From Stereocaulon alpinum (Eukaryota; Ascomycota; Lecanoromycetes; Lecanorales; Stereocaulaceae): a stretch of DNA of 64,000 nucleotides. Under the pieces are notes generated by a model. It searched no databases. It saw only the letters and a program-made list of their open reading frames with translations, and was not told the origin of the DNA. A program made the translations under genes and the position numbers. Every line of letters starts with the position of its first letter. Position 1 is the first letter of the stretch. Below are positions 1-11,378 of the stretch, piece after piece. The DNA is taken from the NCBI GenBank assembly GCA_018257865.1, contig JAEUBA010000057.1:145247-209246 (forward strand), given 5' to 3'.

Positions 1-441
1 CCTCGACCTTGAGCAAAGTCCACAACATAGCTGTTCCATGTGTGTTAAGGCTTAGGCGACGATTGTAACGAGAGAAGGAAACTAAAGCTGAGGTTTATAG
101 AAGCGCTTAAGAGGATCCGTAGGAATAGCATTGTAATCTTACTTTGAACGGAAGGTTCATGTCGTGGCATTGTACGAGGAAAACGATGTGATTGTCATGA
201 CAGTCAGGCAACTTACCGATATATTGCATTCTTATCATGTAGCAAAAGTCAGCAAGGATGTTGGGCCATTCATTGTACTACGATCTCCTACTTGCATCGC
301 TAATACAGAGCATGAGACTTAAAGTGCCCTTGGTAAAGTATACTCTTATGACTGATGTGTCTTATCATCACCCTAGGGTTCTCTCAATTGCACATATCTC
401 TATCTCTAGTTTGATATAGATTGAACAATATGTGTGAGACG
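1..441. other. Gene-free left edge
   Basis: No open frame or RNA gene that I can support. It lies beyond the 3' end of the decayed F-box-like gene on the minus strand. Confidence 0.5.
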
Positions 442-1300
442 TCACCTCCTCCCGCGCTGTCGGCCTGCAATAGCCTGGTGCAAATCCATGAATGCCTTCT
501 CATCTTTCCGCATCTCCAAGGTCATTCTCACTGCTCCGGCACCCCTGAATCTAGCGTCCATCACCTGGATATCCTCTCCTACGAGACTTAGGTATCGCTT
601 CTGAGGAAGTAGCAAGTCAAGATACTCTTTGGATTGTGGTGAGACTTCCCGGAACATTTCCTCGCCAAACCTGAAGTGTTGCAATTTTGGGAGTCCATCC
701 GCGATCTTCTTGAAGTATTGGCACCAAGTCCTTTCATACATGTATGTCATGAACAACGCCGAGGGGTCTTTGGGATAGCTTGGAAATCGATCCGATATCT
801 CTCTGAATCAACCTCTCCATACTACAAAGCAAGCAGCATGATCCCACACTCTGGAAGAACAAGCCTCTTGCGTGTATGGAGATTGACTATCCATTCTAGC
901 TGCCAGTCGTGACTGGATATAAAATGGCTCAAGATAAGTCCGCTAAAGTATGGGAAGTATACCTTATGCGTCGAAGATCGACTTTCGGATAATAACCGCA
1001 ATGTGCGTTTGCTCCGAGGTATAGTTCGGTCAAACTACTTGAGGCATGGCGCAGCCAAGTCGTAGGCAAATTAGTAAAGAACGTGAAGGACCGAATTAGT
1101 TTCGTTAGATAACGATCAACGTGGGAGCTTCTGTCTTCGTAAGAGAAACATAGGTGGAGAGTGCGCAAACCGCTGAGGAACGTCATGAAGCTGGGCCGTT
1201 CGGTGAGACGTGGCTCTAGCCGGCAAGGCATGGTGTGAATCTTCAAGCGGTTGACGGTCCAGCACTCAGGTGGTCGTGGGATGACTTTGAATTGCGACAA
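442..1300 (-). pseudogene. Decayed F-box/leucine-rich-like gene, paralogue of 11379-12781
   Basis: Two minus-strand open pieces (929-1300 and 442-756) align in order with the intact gene at 11379-12781. Shared landmarks are GYYPKVD (CGYYPKVDL here, WGYYPKVDF there), HDWQ in the stretch between the pieces, and DARFRGAGAV against DRKFRGAAVD near the C-terminus. Between the pieces the frame breaks: after LADLS a stop is met and the homologous HDWQ segment continues in another frame, and another stop follows at the position of the F in DALFVGDL. No F-box-like N-terminus is recognisable upstream. In the intact paralogue the family has an N-terminal F-box and a long repeat-like C-terminal part, which suggests substrate recognition for SCF ubiquitin ligases. 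I read this copy as a pseudogene; a very unusual intron arrangement is the alternative. Confidence 0.6.
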
Positions 1301-4300
1301 AGTATGAGCTGAAGCATTGCCTAATCTTACGATCTAGAATCACAACGCCAGCTAGTGAGAGGTCAGTAACGAACTCAAAACTATCGCTAAGTTTTAGTCA
1401 AGGTCATCCTTTCTTATCTCGTGCTGACTCTGTGACAGATCACCTTGACCCACTCCTACGATCGACCAAGTTCACAAACATCGCAAAATGCTCCGCTACG
1501 AGATGTACCGAGACCTCCTATCGCGCTGGCGCGCTGCAAGGTCTGAGTATGAGCTACGACGCGGAAAGAGACGTCATAGGTAGGCCGTGAAATGGTCGCA
1601 AACACCTCTAGACTTGGATAGGTGAAACTTCGTGTCGTATCTTGGGTTACAAAAGCTTGGAGACTGAGCTATGATATGAGAGGAAGGGGGCTCCGAGGGA
1701 ACGAGTTGGACTGTCGTCAAAGAGAAGGAAGCTACAAGGGGTACGACTATGCACGAGAGCGAGTTGCGCGGTCAACTCAAGGGATACGCAGTTTGCTGAA
1801 GAGCGTGACGAGGATAGCATGATATCTTGTGACTTTGTGCGCTTGATTGGAACAATAGGTGATAATCAGTCATTGAGATACTTAGATATAGGTCCGCACA
1901 CTGTTTTGACTGTCAGCATAGGCCTGACAACACAGAACGCAAATCTCGATTCTGATCGAAGCCGTTGGGCATGCTATTTCATTTGAGATAACAGAACAGC
2001 GTTTTAGAGAAACCTGCTATATATCCATTTACACGAGTCCCGACGATTCACCATGACTTCTAGCTGATCGTGTCGGCACGTATCATTCGCGTTGGCCTTG
2101 ACGGAGATATAGCTGAAACACTGTTGTTGCCGTAATGCTCCACAGAGCAGGTATATAGCATGCACATCTCTTCCCGTAGTCGATGAGCGCACGCATCCGC
2201 TCGCGCTCTTCAACGGCCGTGCCTTTGCCATACCCTAATGTCCCTGCCCCCACTCTTTCGTGTCTCGACCCAACTCAGGCCAGACTCCCTTCGGCAAGTC
2301 GTTGTCCGCGTGCAGCACATCCATCATAGCATTCTGGCGTAGGTGCTTCGCCATGTGCTCAGCGCTTGTCGTGCCATTTGCGATGAGCATACTCGGGTAG
2401 GGAAAATGGCAAGGCTTTAGTTCCACGCGCTCGATATGCTTTGAATTCCTGGCGTCTCCGTTAGCAATTGGTTTGACGTCTCAGCGTTGGAGCAAGCGCA
2501 TACGCCTATTGCATACGCCCCATAGACTTATCGGGTCTTGAGACATGGGATTTTGTAGATCAACTTATGTAGCTCGTGGAAGGTAGAGTATCTGTCCTTG
2601 CTAGCCCCTGACCTTGCTAATTATCAGTCTTTGCCGTCTTACCGGAGCTTTAAAGTGAGCTACTTACCTTGAAGCAGGTATCTCCTGTGGATACATGACG
2701 TTTTACGGTAATTATCAGATAGCCTGTCCTTCAAAATTGAGATCTTGGCTCTATTGTGAGATATGGCTTTGTTAGGTTGACGAAATCTCCACTCCATGGA
2801 CTTGACCGGCGGGAGAGGCTCAATAGGTGAAAGGGAACTTTGAAGTGGTCAGGCCTCCTGCCTTGCCTAACCATAAGACTGCTGTCTTGTCTTGATAGAT
2901 CAGCCCTTCTCAAGATAGCCATTGGCCCACAGTCCGCCTTCTGAGTCATCCTCGTTCGCTTTCGCTGCAGGAGTCGACCAATAAAGAGTGAAGTCAGCCA
3001 TTGTACTTCTTCCCATACCACTTGGTCAAAGCAGCTCATACCTATGTAGAAGAGACTGATAATTGTCCATCTTCCGCTATCAAATAGGTGGAGTGAGTGG
3101 TGAGGGGCGTGACATCTCCTTCGTGCGCTTTGGGTGTGGTTCAGCCGATCGGGCGAAGACAGGAGGAAAGGGTTGAGTGCTCAGTGTGCTTTGCGAATCG
3201 TAATCAGCAATGGCTGCGGCCAAGTCTCAGGGTGATATACTTACCATGCTGTGGGAACGGTCTGAACACCCTGGTAATCTTACTCGACATCGGAGCTGAA
3301 AATTGTATGGTTTGGTAGATGTGTGTTTGCCTTGCCAGCAGAAACGTGACACAAGCAGATTGCGCCTCAGCGGTGTTGACAGCGACTCCTCGACCATTTG
3401 ATCGTTCTTCCTCTCCATGTATCACGCAAATGATCTCTCGAATACTACGGAAGGGCTCTGACGTTCCAGCTGCAGGCCTTGTCAGTTGCAGTATGGCGAA
3501 CACTGAACACTTGGGTGAGCCTCTTCCCACACCCTACCGTATATCGGGAGTTGAAGACCTTACGAGTCCGTTGCTGGAAGCGTAGGATAGGTTGCCACCA
3601 TTTGACCCATCTTCAAAGGCATGAGCTAATACTCTCTATTGCGGAAAATAGGTCCTCCAGTCTTCCCCTTCAGCCCTCGCTCTTCGTTCCCTTTGAGATT
3701 CCCTCAGATCATACACCTACCCATCTCTGTCCAGTACCTCGTATGCTCTCGATTTCAATGGATGCATTATTAAGCTGATAAAGCATCTACTATGGCGGCG
3801 TCGGAGGAACCGCGTATGGAAGGATGCTGGCTGGGTCAAGGTGAGAGCATACTCCGCTCGTGTAGCACTGAGCATGATTGGTAGAATGTTCAACGAACAA
3901 CACGAGAAGACGCGCCATGGCAATATCAGCAAAAGAGCGACGGGCTACATGTCAGAATGAAAAGGCTACGGGTTGAACTTGGCTGGAATGTCGTTTTCAA
4001 GTAGTTCACGAGATCAAAGGTCATAGATGGCAGCAGATACTTCTTGGTCACTAGAGTCAAGCAATGTAATGGACGTGCAGAGGTCTGAGAGCGGGATTCA
4101 TCTGATTCATGCTTTGCTCATTGGCAGCCAAGGACCTCGGCCATCGCAAAACTGCGTGATTGAGCTCTAGCCTAAGGTAGGCTTTAAGCCTTCCTTAGCT
4201 TACTACTTTGAAGAAACCCCGTCGTAGATCCCTCCTCTTGTGTGGTTCGCCAACTGAGCTCTCTTCTTGCGTCTCAAAAAGACTCATACATTGCTGAGAC

Positions 4301-5624
4301 CAGGATGTAGAGGGGTACTTTGTCGGAGCTCTGACGCTGAAGTGATCGCTCCGACGGCTGAGGGCTACGATGGTATCGAGCTTCTAGCCGAATTATCAGG
4401 CATTCGGTGCAATTGACGAGTTTGAGGACACTTGCGTACAAGCTTTGAATGGCTGGCCCCTCATGCTATCCCTAACACCATGTGTCGCATGCATGTCATA
4501 AATTGCGACCGCGGACGGTGAGGTTCCAGCACAGACAGCGCTATCGCAGCTTCCAATTCGCATCGAGATTAGAGGTGTAGAGGAAATTGTGATGCAAGTA
4601 GGTAGATCTGTGTTGAGGTACTGTCGGACATGTACGGGCTGTGGAAGAAGAGCACGAGGACATGGCCGCAATCGCGACCGTGGTGAACTCGGTTGCTATC
4701 GATGAACACGCCCGTACCACTCTTGCATCTTTCTTCATATCAGATTCCGATTGAATTCATGGCAAGGGCAAATGACTGGCAGTGGCCTTGAGTCAGATAT
4801 GTCCAAATGTGAGAGTTCAGGTTCAGAGAGTGTTAAGAGCTTTAGGCGAAGGTTGAGGATAAGGAGCGATTAAGTGGTGATATCTGAGGATCGAAAGCTT
4901 CTGCTCAGTGTTAGCTGCTGAACCATTAACAGAATAATACGTCTGGGAAGGCATGAACGGAAAAGGTGTAGTGAGGCCAAGTGCTCGAAGTTGCGGTACA
5001 CTTTCAACAGTTGATGGTCTTAATTGCCAGCATAGATCAACATGCGGCTCTCTACAGCCACTTCCCTTGATGACAACAAGAGAAGAAAAAAAGTAGATAT
5101 CGATACGATGGCCAACTGCACCGCGAATGTCTGAGATTCTATCTTTGATATCAGGCTCGTCGTGACGCTTGAAATTGTATGCAAAACCTGATTGACGAGT
5201 ATTGATAGGAAGTGGCCGTAAGCGTGTTGAACTGACAAGCGCTGAGGAAAGCGACATTGTATGCCCGCGCGTGGCAAACACGGACTGTATTACGAATACA
5301 AGGTTTAGCATCATGCGTGGTGTCTACGGAGAACCTCATTACTTTCGGGAGTCAAGATAGAGGGAGATACAGCAAGGAGAATCTTGCGACGACGTGTCAC
5401 AGTTTGTTTACGTCTCAGGCTCACAAGGAAATGCTAATGGGAAAAGATTGATGTTGGGCTTGATGAGATTTGATTATACTGACTCAAGACGTGGTAGCCA
5501 GCAAATGGTGGGAAATCTCTATCTAAGCGTAAACCCCATGCCATCATGCCATCATACCTCCTCACATCTCAAACTGCCACCAAACAAAGCCGACACCTTC
5601 CAAAACTCCATCCATCCAGAAACC
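1301..5624. other. Long intergenic region without supported genes
   Basis: Many short open frames occur on both strands, but none has a recognisable domain, a convincing splice partner or a signal peptide. The best of them is listed separately at 2004-2426. Base composition is ordinary and CA/TG dinucleotides are abundant, so this is not RIP-mutated repeat. Confidence 0.5.
2004..2426 (-). other. Possible decayed coding segment, unidentified
   Basis: One minus-strand frame stays open across this interval except for a single TAG at about 2232-2234. The part before the stop reads like ordinary globular protein and also extends upstream without a stop for some codons (ending HIERVELKPCHFPYP before the first Met). 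I do not recognise the family. It could be a gene fragment with one nonsense mutation or a chance open frame. Confidence 0.2.
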
Positions 5625-5760
5625 AGCCACCCAGCCACCCAGCCACCCAGCCACCCAGCCATCCAGCCATCCAGCCATCCAGCCATCCAACCATCCAACC
5701 ATCCAACCATCCAACCATCCAACCATCCAACCGTCCAACCATCCAACCATCCACCCATCC
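5625..5760. repeat. 8-bp tandem array, 17 units in ordered variant blocks
   Basis: Seventeen consecutive 8-bp units with no gaps. From left to right they are four agccaccc, four agccatcc, five aaccatcc, one aaccgtcc, two aaccatcc and one acccatcc. All six frames are open through the array because 8-bp units contain no stops here; the resulting Pro/Ser/His-rich (plus) and Trp/Gly/Asp-rich (minus) open frames are artefacts of the repeat. The block order suggests stepwise spread of single transitions. Confidence 0.9.
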
Positions 5761-5800
5761 ACCCAAAGCCGCCATCATCCAAATCCCCATCTCACACCTG

Positions 5801-6105
5801 ACACAGCGGTCTCAAGTTTGTCCAGACTCAACCCGATGTTGAGCGCCTGCATGAGATGAGCCATGTTTGTCGACACAGCGGTCTCAAGTTTGTCCAGACT
5901 CAACCCGATGTTGAGCGCCTGCATGAGATGAGCCATGTTGTCGATAACTCCAGAATTAGAAATCGAAAACATTGAATGGCGATCTCAAGCTTGACCCGCC
6001 AACTCGATGTTGGTGCCGCGAGAGATAGGCCGCTGGTAAAAATCGGAAGTCGGAATTCGAAAGCGGAAATCGAAGAAATCGAATGGCGATCTCAAGTTGA
6101 TAAGC
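5801..6105. repeat. 72-bp tandem repeat with decayed outer copies
   Basis: Two nearly identical 72-bp units begin at 5801 and 5873 (core ggtctcaagtttgtccagac); they differ mainly near the end of the unit. Degenerate copies of the same core follow at about 5980-6020 and 6088-6105, each preceded by a related aatcgaa...gaatggcgatctcaag block. The period is a multiple of three, and on the minus strand each unit encodes a 24-residue amphipathic-looking segment containing MAHLMQALNIGLSLDKLETA. No start, splice sites or wider frame support a real gene, so I list it as minisatellite. Confidence 0.8.
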
Positions 6106-6772
6106 CACACCACCACAGCTTTGATCAACTGAAGGTTATGTTAGAGCGTCCTCAATGAGGACGAAGAAGGCGGACGGGGGGAACTCACGTGTGCTTGGGT
6201 GGAGGGCAAAGATAAACTTCAAGCTTGTTGCATTCGACGAGCACGCCACATGATGGAGGCGGTGGAAGTGTGTTGAGGCAAAGGCTCGGAAGGTCAGGGT
6301 GATGAGGTGTATGAGCAGAGTGGGCACTTACATGTGAATCATGTGAAGAAGGAACGTGCAACAAGACATGAAGGCTGAGAGGCCAATGAAGTGGTGATCT
6401 CATTGCATGGTGCGACCGTGACGAAGGTCAACAACATTGTGATCTGTGTTGAAGGTAGGCTTGGTAGAAGTAGATGCACTTGATGAAGGTGGATGAGGTA
6501 TGCAAGTGTCAATTGGTTGACATGATGTGGAATGTGGATGGCAAATTGATCGAAGTGGACTTGGACACCAGATGATGAACTTGGATGTGGAGGTGGGTAG
6601 ATGAAGGAAGGAAGAAGTTTTTCAGAAGGAAAATCTTGAGAATAAATACCCGTACGAACGCCGGGTAGCAACTGTTATATTTTAGCGTCCCACTAAGCCC
6701 AATTCGTTGATTTTTCGGCTCGGAGGGCGACCAAAATTCCTATTGGCGGTAGTCCTGACAATTCTGGAGTTA

Positions 6773-6900
6773 GAGGGCGCTAGTGATATCATTTTCCTTC
6801 ACCTAGTAGCGAATTCGGCACGGCGCCAATCAAATATTCAGGATCAAGGCTGCAGCTTGCAATTGTAAAGAGCGCTAGTGATATCAATAACCGTTCACCT
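6773..6900. repeat. Imperfect direct repeat, 95-bp spacing
   Basis: The 14-mer gcgctagtgatatc occurs at 6777-6790 and again at 6872-6885, each followed by a similar segment ending ttcacct (6798-6804 and 6894-6900). The two ~30-bp copies lie 95 bp apart. No element boundaries are visible; they could be traces of an old tandem unit. Confidence 0.6.
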
Positions 6901-8256
6901 GGTCTTTGCATTGCTTACTTATCACCCACTATCTTTCAGCTGTCAGGTAGATGTTGGACAGTCAATTCAGGGGTATTGCCACCGTCCTCACATAAAAAGT
7001 CCACTCTATCGAACTATCTGCTTCGATAACTGATCTCTGTAGATGAACATTGTACGTAGTCTTGAAGCAAAAGGGTCAAGGGATACAGAGAGACGAATGT
7101 AGCAACAGCACAATGTCAGCATACCTTCCTGCATGGTCTTGACACCTACTTGGGTATCGCAGTCGCTGTAGCTCGCTGATCGTGGTTTCCGTTCATGAGG
7201 TTTTTATTTGGGGGAACGCTGGCTCTGCTATTGCAAGACTTCGGCAACTACATGGAACGGTCTATAATGCATCTTGAGAAGGAGCAATATCTTTAAACGA
7301 TGTTTCCCATTGCCGCCTTCTTCCCTACACGTAGATCTACAGCTGCCATTGATCTTGTTTCCGCCAACACACGACAGCAAGCCACCGACATTCGCTGTCT
7401 ATTAGCTACACGTTCCAGAAGTAGTGCCACTCCTGAGCTTACAGCTACGCAACCCCTTCCTTCCAAGTGTTTCTGCAATCCAGCGGCCTCCAAGCATATG
7501 GTATGGGGTGTACTCAAGAACTAATACTGCAAGATATTGCAATGGTACAAGATTCACCATGTTCTGGTGTGCAATGTGTGATCATCTCTTGAGAATCCAG
7601 TCAGCCGAATGGCGGGCAATGATAGAGTGAGTGGAACACTGACATGTCCGTTGTGAGAAGCTCTCGCCCTCTGTAGAACTATGACCTCAAAAAATCATAG
7701 CCTGAACGCAACATGAGACTGTGTTAGACACCAATCCTTGTCCCAGCACCTCAATCGCGTACTGACAAATCTGACCATAATGTCATCCTCCCAAGCTCTT
7801 GCGAGAGTTATCGTCTTGAAGATTCGCTCAAGATGGTGTGGACTGCTTGCGCTTCGATTGTTGAGGTCGGAGCTTCCGGGCGTAGGTACGAGTGCTAGGT
7901 CCACTATGGTGGGTGTAAGTAACGAAATGGCCATTGAATCAGGGACGGTGATATGCTGAGAGATGTTAGTATTTTGGCAGGTAAAGCTGTCAGTGTATCT
8001 CATGCCCCGGCTGTGACTTCACCTACGTAAGAATTTAGATCAATGCTGCAGAGTGAGAGTGTTGAATGGGCTTGAATTGCTTCTGAAGCTGCTGTGTTAA
8101 AGCACGATGCGAAGTAAAGAGTGAAGTATGCGACCGGTGGATCTTACCACGATGCATCGCCGCCTATCCTCTTCTCTTATCTGACATTCAGGATTCATAA
8201 TCCCTACGTAAGCTTCACCACGTCCAGCGCCTCCAACCTCGTCGAGGCTAAACATT

Positions 8257-8622
8257 CTACAGGCCAGGAAGCCAGCACGTCCATTCTAGACCATTATCGC
8301 AATCTCTAATCGCCTCTTTCATCATTGCAGGGCAAGGAGCCCCAGATACCACGAACACATTGCTGAATCTGCTCAAAGGCTTGCGACGAGCGTCATCAGG
8401 GATATAGAGAGGTCCAAGGCTATCAATCACCACGAGCGTTGACACTTTCACGATGTACCAGACACATAAGAGCTCTTCAAAGGACCCCATACCGATCGCG
8501 CTGAAGTTTCGATGAGTTGATGGACATTCAATCAGCCAAAACGACCAAGACCGTACCATTTGAGTGAAATCATAGTAGACAGTCTTTGGTTGCAAGGGGA
8601 AGTGATGGACCGGTACGTGCAT
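8257..8622 (-). other. Unidentified open frame, 121 codons
   Basis: An uninterrupted ATG-started frame with balanced composition on the minus strand. It has no signal peptide, no motif I recognise and no clear splice partners among neighbouring short frames (7695-8003, 8944-9204). It may be part of a decayed gene or noncoding. Confidence 0.15.
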
Positions 8623-10059
8623 TCAATCCCTCATGAATTGTTCGCGTTGACCGACGAGAAAGACAGGACAATGTTGCACTGCCCGGACCCTCATCGACTC
8701 CCTCAGTTCTAAAGACAATATCGACTAGCGACTTTGTCGACGACGGTCACTAGACATCATTGAACCTGGCGTAACCGTGGCACTGTTTCAGATCTACACG
8801 TCCTCTTTACGGACACCTGATATCGAGGATCAGCAAACACAACAAGGCGAAGATTGATTGACATCACGAATATGCCGGGTCATATCAGAAGCTATGCCAA
8901 ATGAGTGGCATTCATCCCATGTCTTGAGGCATCACTTGATCATCTACAACCTTCTCATAACCTCGTTCCCTGCCTCCGTTAATTGCCAGCTTAGTCTACT
9001 TGTCATCTTCCAGATGGGTCTCACAATGGCAGCGATCTCCTGTTCGCCTGAACCCAAGAATAAGACGACACATGTACCAGATCTTGGCATAGAAAGAGAT
9101 GTCAGTGGTCTGGTATGCGACCATTCGGAAGAGGGGGATCTACAGTTGAAGAAACGTTCATGACACGTTCTGCGAGCGCGCATCGAAGGAACGTCGGCGG
9201 CCACAATACCAAGAGAGCCAAGAAAAGGTAGAGAGTATCCAATTCAGCAAGTCTGAGATAGCCATGGGCAGCTCGTGTATGAACTTGACTTACGGCATCC
9301 CTAAGACTATCTGTTGAAGCTGAGGGACCTTGGGACCTGGAGCATGTTCTTTGGTTATGATTCAATGTGGCTGGATAGCTGTCTTACAATCTACTTTAAT
9401 ATAAGTTGTCTAGGAAAGAGTTGGCGGGTTTGAGCAGTGGACATCCATGAGTCTCAGAAGTTACAGGAGTCGCTGGCTTTAACGCTTACTGCTGTCAAAA
9501 CGGCGGATCACAAGGGTATTGTTACTATAGATTGAAGCGAATTATCCACCTATCCCCATAATAGTAGATGCATGTGCAGCCAAATGAAGAAGCTACATCC
9601 CCACCATTGCCACCTCTCTGAGAAGCAAATGGAACACTCCCAGTGCTAACCCATCCTGCCCTCTATCGTCACTGCCCGAACTCGCAAGCTAAAACTCCAT
9701 GTCGTAGCTACTCTTCCTAGATTTTGCGATGGAGGCCGTCATTTGCCAATATGTAGAGTCGTGACTGGAGGAAGGGTGGATGGCGAGTAGGTGCCTTTTC
9801 GAGCAATCATCATATGCACAAAGAAGAGAGTGGCCCATGATTCATATCTTCTTCTAGTATCTCAATTGCCCTTAGACAGCGTCAAATATGGCAGGCGGCC
9901 GAAGCTTGCCCATTGTCGCTGTGCTGGTATGTCAGAAGTGTCCTTTCAAAGAGGTCCGCACTGCAGGTAGGGATTCCTTGAAACAATGCTATCGGACACA
10001 CATCGGTTTTTACGGCGGAAGGAGTTCTCCCCCTTCGAAGGATATCTAGAGTACGCTTT

Positions 10060-10810
10060 AAAATTCATGTTCATGGTACTGTTTGAATGCGCAAGCAAGC
10101 GCAACCAGACCATGCTCTTAGATATATTGCACATGCGTATCCGAGATGCGTATTGCGCATTTGGACTTAGATATGCGTGTTCAAGCTGTGTACTCAACAT
10201 GCACAGTCGCCAGATATGCTCTGAGTGCGCATTAGATTCAGATCTCTTTGAACTCTCAAATGCGCAGAACAGGCACGCAAGTTGTGTACTCAAGCGTACT
10301 GCGTATGCCTACTCAGAACATATAATCCGCACTGATACGCAAAATGCATGTTGCGCATTCGAGTTACCTACTAGACACGCAAACTCGCCAGACACATTCA
10401 ATTTGCGCGTTATAATTGTACTCATACTATACCTTGATTACGCAGGAATGAGCAAGACTGCACACGAAGATTGCGTCCTCAAGAGCGGCGTATTGTACAT
10501 GCGTGCTCAAGGTGTGAATTGCTCGTTACGCAGTTAACATACGCACTCTGCCAGATACACTTATGGTGCGTATTATAATTATAATTATGTTACGCCCTGA
10601 ATGTGCATGCACGCGCAGTCCAAATGCGCGCTCCCCCCATAATCTCCAGTGTGCGCATTACAATTATATCCATGCTACGTCTTGAATGCGCACTCAAATT
10701 ATACTCCCAAATATATCGCACGTACCTATCTAAATTGCGCACTCCGCACTCCACATTGCACCCAAGTACGCATCGCGCGAGGTAAAGGGTGCGCGCAGAT
10801 GTCATAGTCA
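10060..10810. repeat. GCGCA/TGCGT-rich degenerate repeat tract
   Basis: Over ~750 bp the words gcgca, tgcgc, tgcgt and acgca recur every few tens of bases on both strands, far denser than in flanking DNA. A longer degenerate unit is visible three times: a tgcgcgttataattg-type block at about 10404, 10565 and 10650, each followed by cat(a/g)ctac/ttacg and a further cluster of the CG-containing words, with neighbouring gccagacac/gccagatac segments. Spacing is irregular (about 160 and 85 bp). An open frame at 9986-10537 crosses the tract but its content follows the repeat words, so I do not call it a gene. Confidence 0.6.
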
Positions 10811-11172
10811 TATGAATATTCTCAGATTAGAGGTCTACTTAGGAGTGTTGGTCTTATATCAGACACTTCCCAGTGCTCCTAACGATCGGAAAGTTTTTAC
10901 GGTTTTGATTTCATATGCTGATCGCATAGTGTCTTTGAGATTAGCTTATACATGCGTTGTTTGCTTCGCTATGCATGCTGACCGAAGCGACTTAGCTAAA
11001 TACATTTGCGTATTAAGTAGTCGCTTTAGCTAGCTATGTGAGATGGTGGGATGAGCCTGTGATATAGCAACGAGGCGGGGTCAGCAAATGTGGAGTCTTC
11101 GAGGTATTGGATTTTGAGATTGGAAAGTCGTTTGATGGATTATTAATGCTAGTATGAAAGAGGACCACGTAG

Positions 11173-11211
11173 GGTAGGTCTGAAGGGTAGGTCTGAAGGG
11201 TAGGTCTGAAG
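11173..11211. repeat. 13-bp unit repeated three times
   Basis: ggtaggtctgaag is repeated perfectly three times head to tail, just beyond the 3' end of the F-box-like gene on the minus strand. Confidence 0.9.
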
Positions 11212-11378
11212 TACAAAACATGGAAATTGAAGAAGGCATCGCTGTCCACCCTCTGCTGAGTTTGTGCCTTTTCTTCGCGACGAACACTTGCGTTGTGATT
11301 GTGAAAGAAACAGCTTACAAATAACACAAGACGAGCGCCATCAATATCCTGAGTCACACATGACTTGTATATCAAGCC

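Larger units (their letters stand above)
6106..10059. other. Long intergenic region without supported genes
   Basis: Short open frames only. One small imperfect direct repeat is listed at 6773-6900 and one unidentified open frame at 8257-8622. I see no RNA genes, transposase or reverse transcriptase signatures. The DNA is not RIP-mutated. Confidence 0.5.

Noticed and set aside
5552..5801. Several Trp/Gly/Asp-rich and Ser/Pro/His-rich open frames on both strands
   Set aside because: They are translations of the 8-bp array in every frame; no start, splice or domain evidence.
9986..10537. 183-codon plus-strand frame in the GCGCA-rich tract
   Set aside because: Residue content mirrors the repeat words, and the minus strand is also open; no family recognised.
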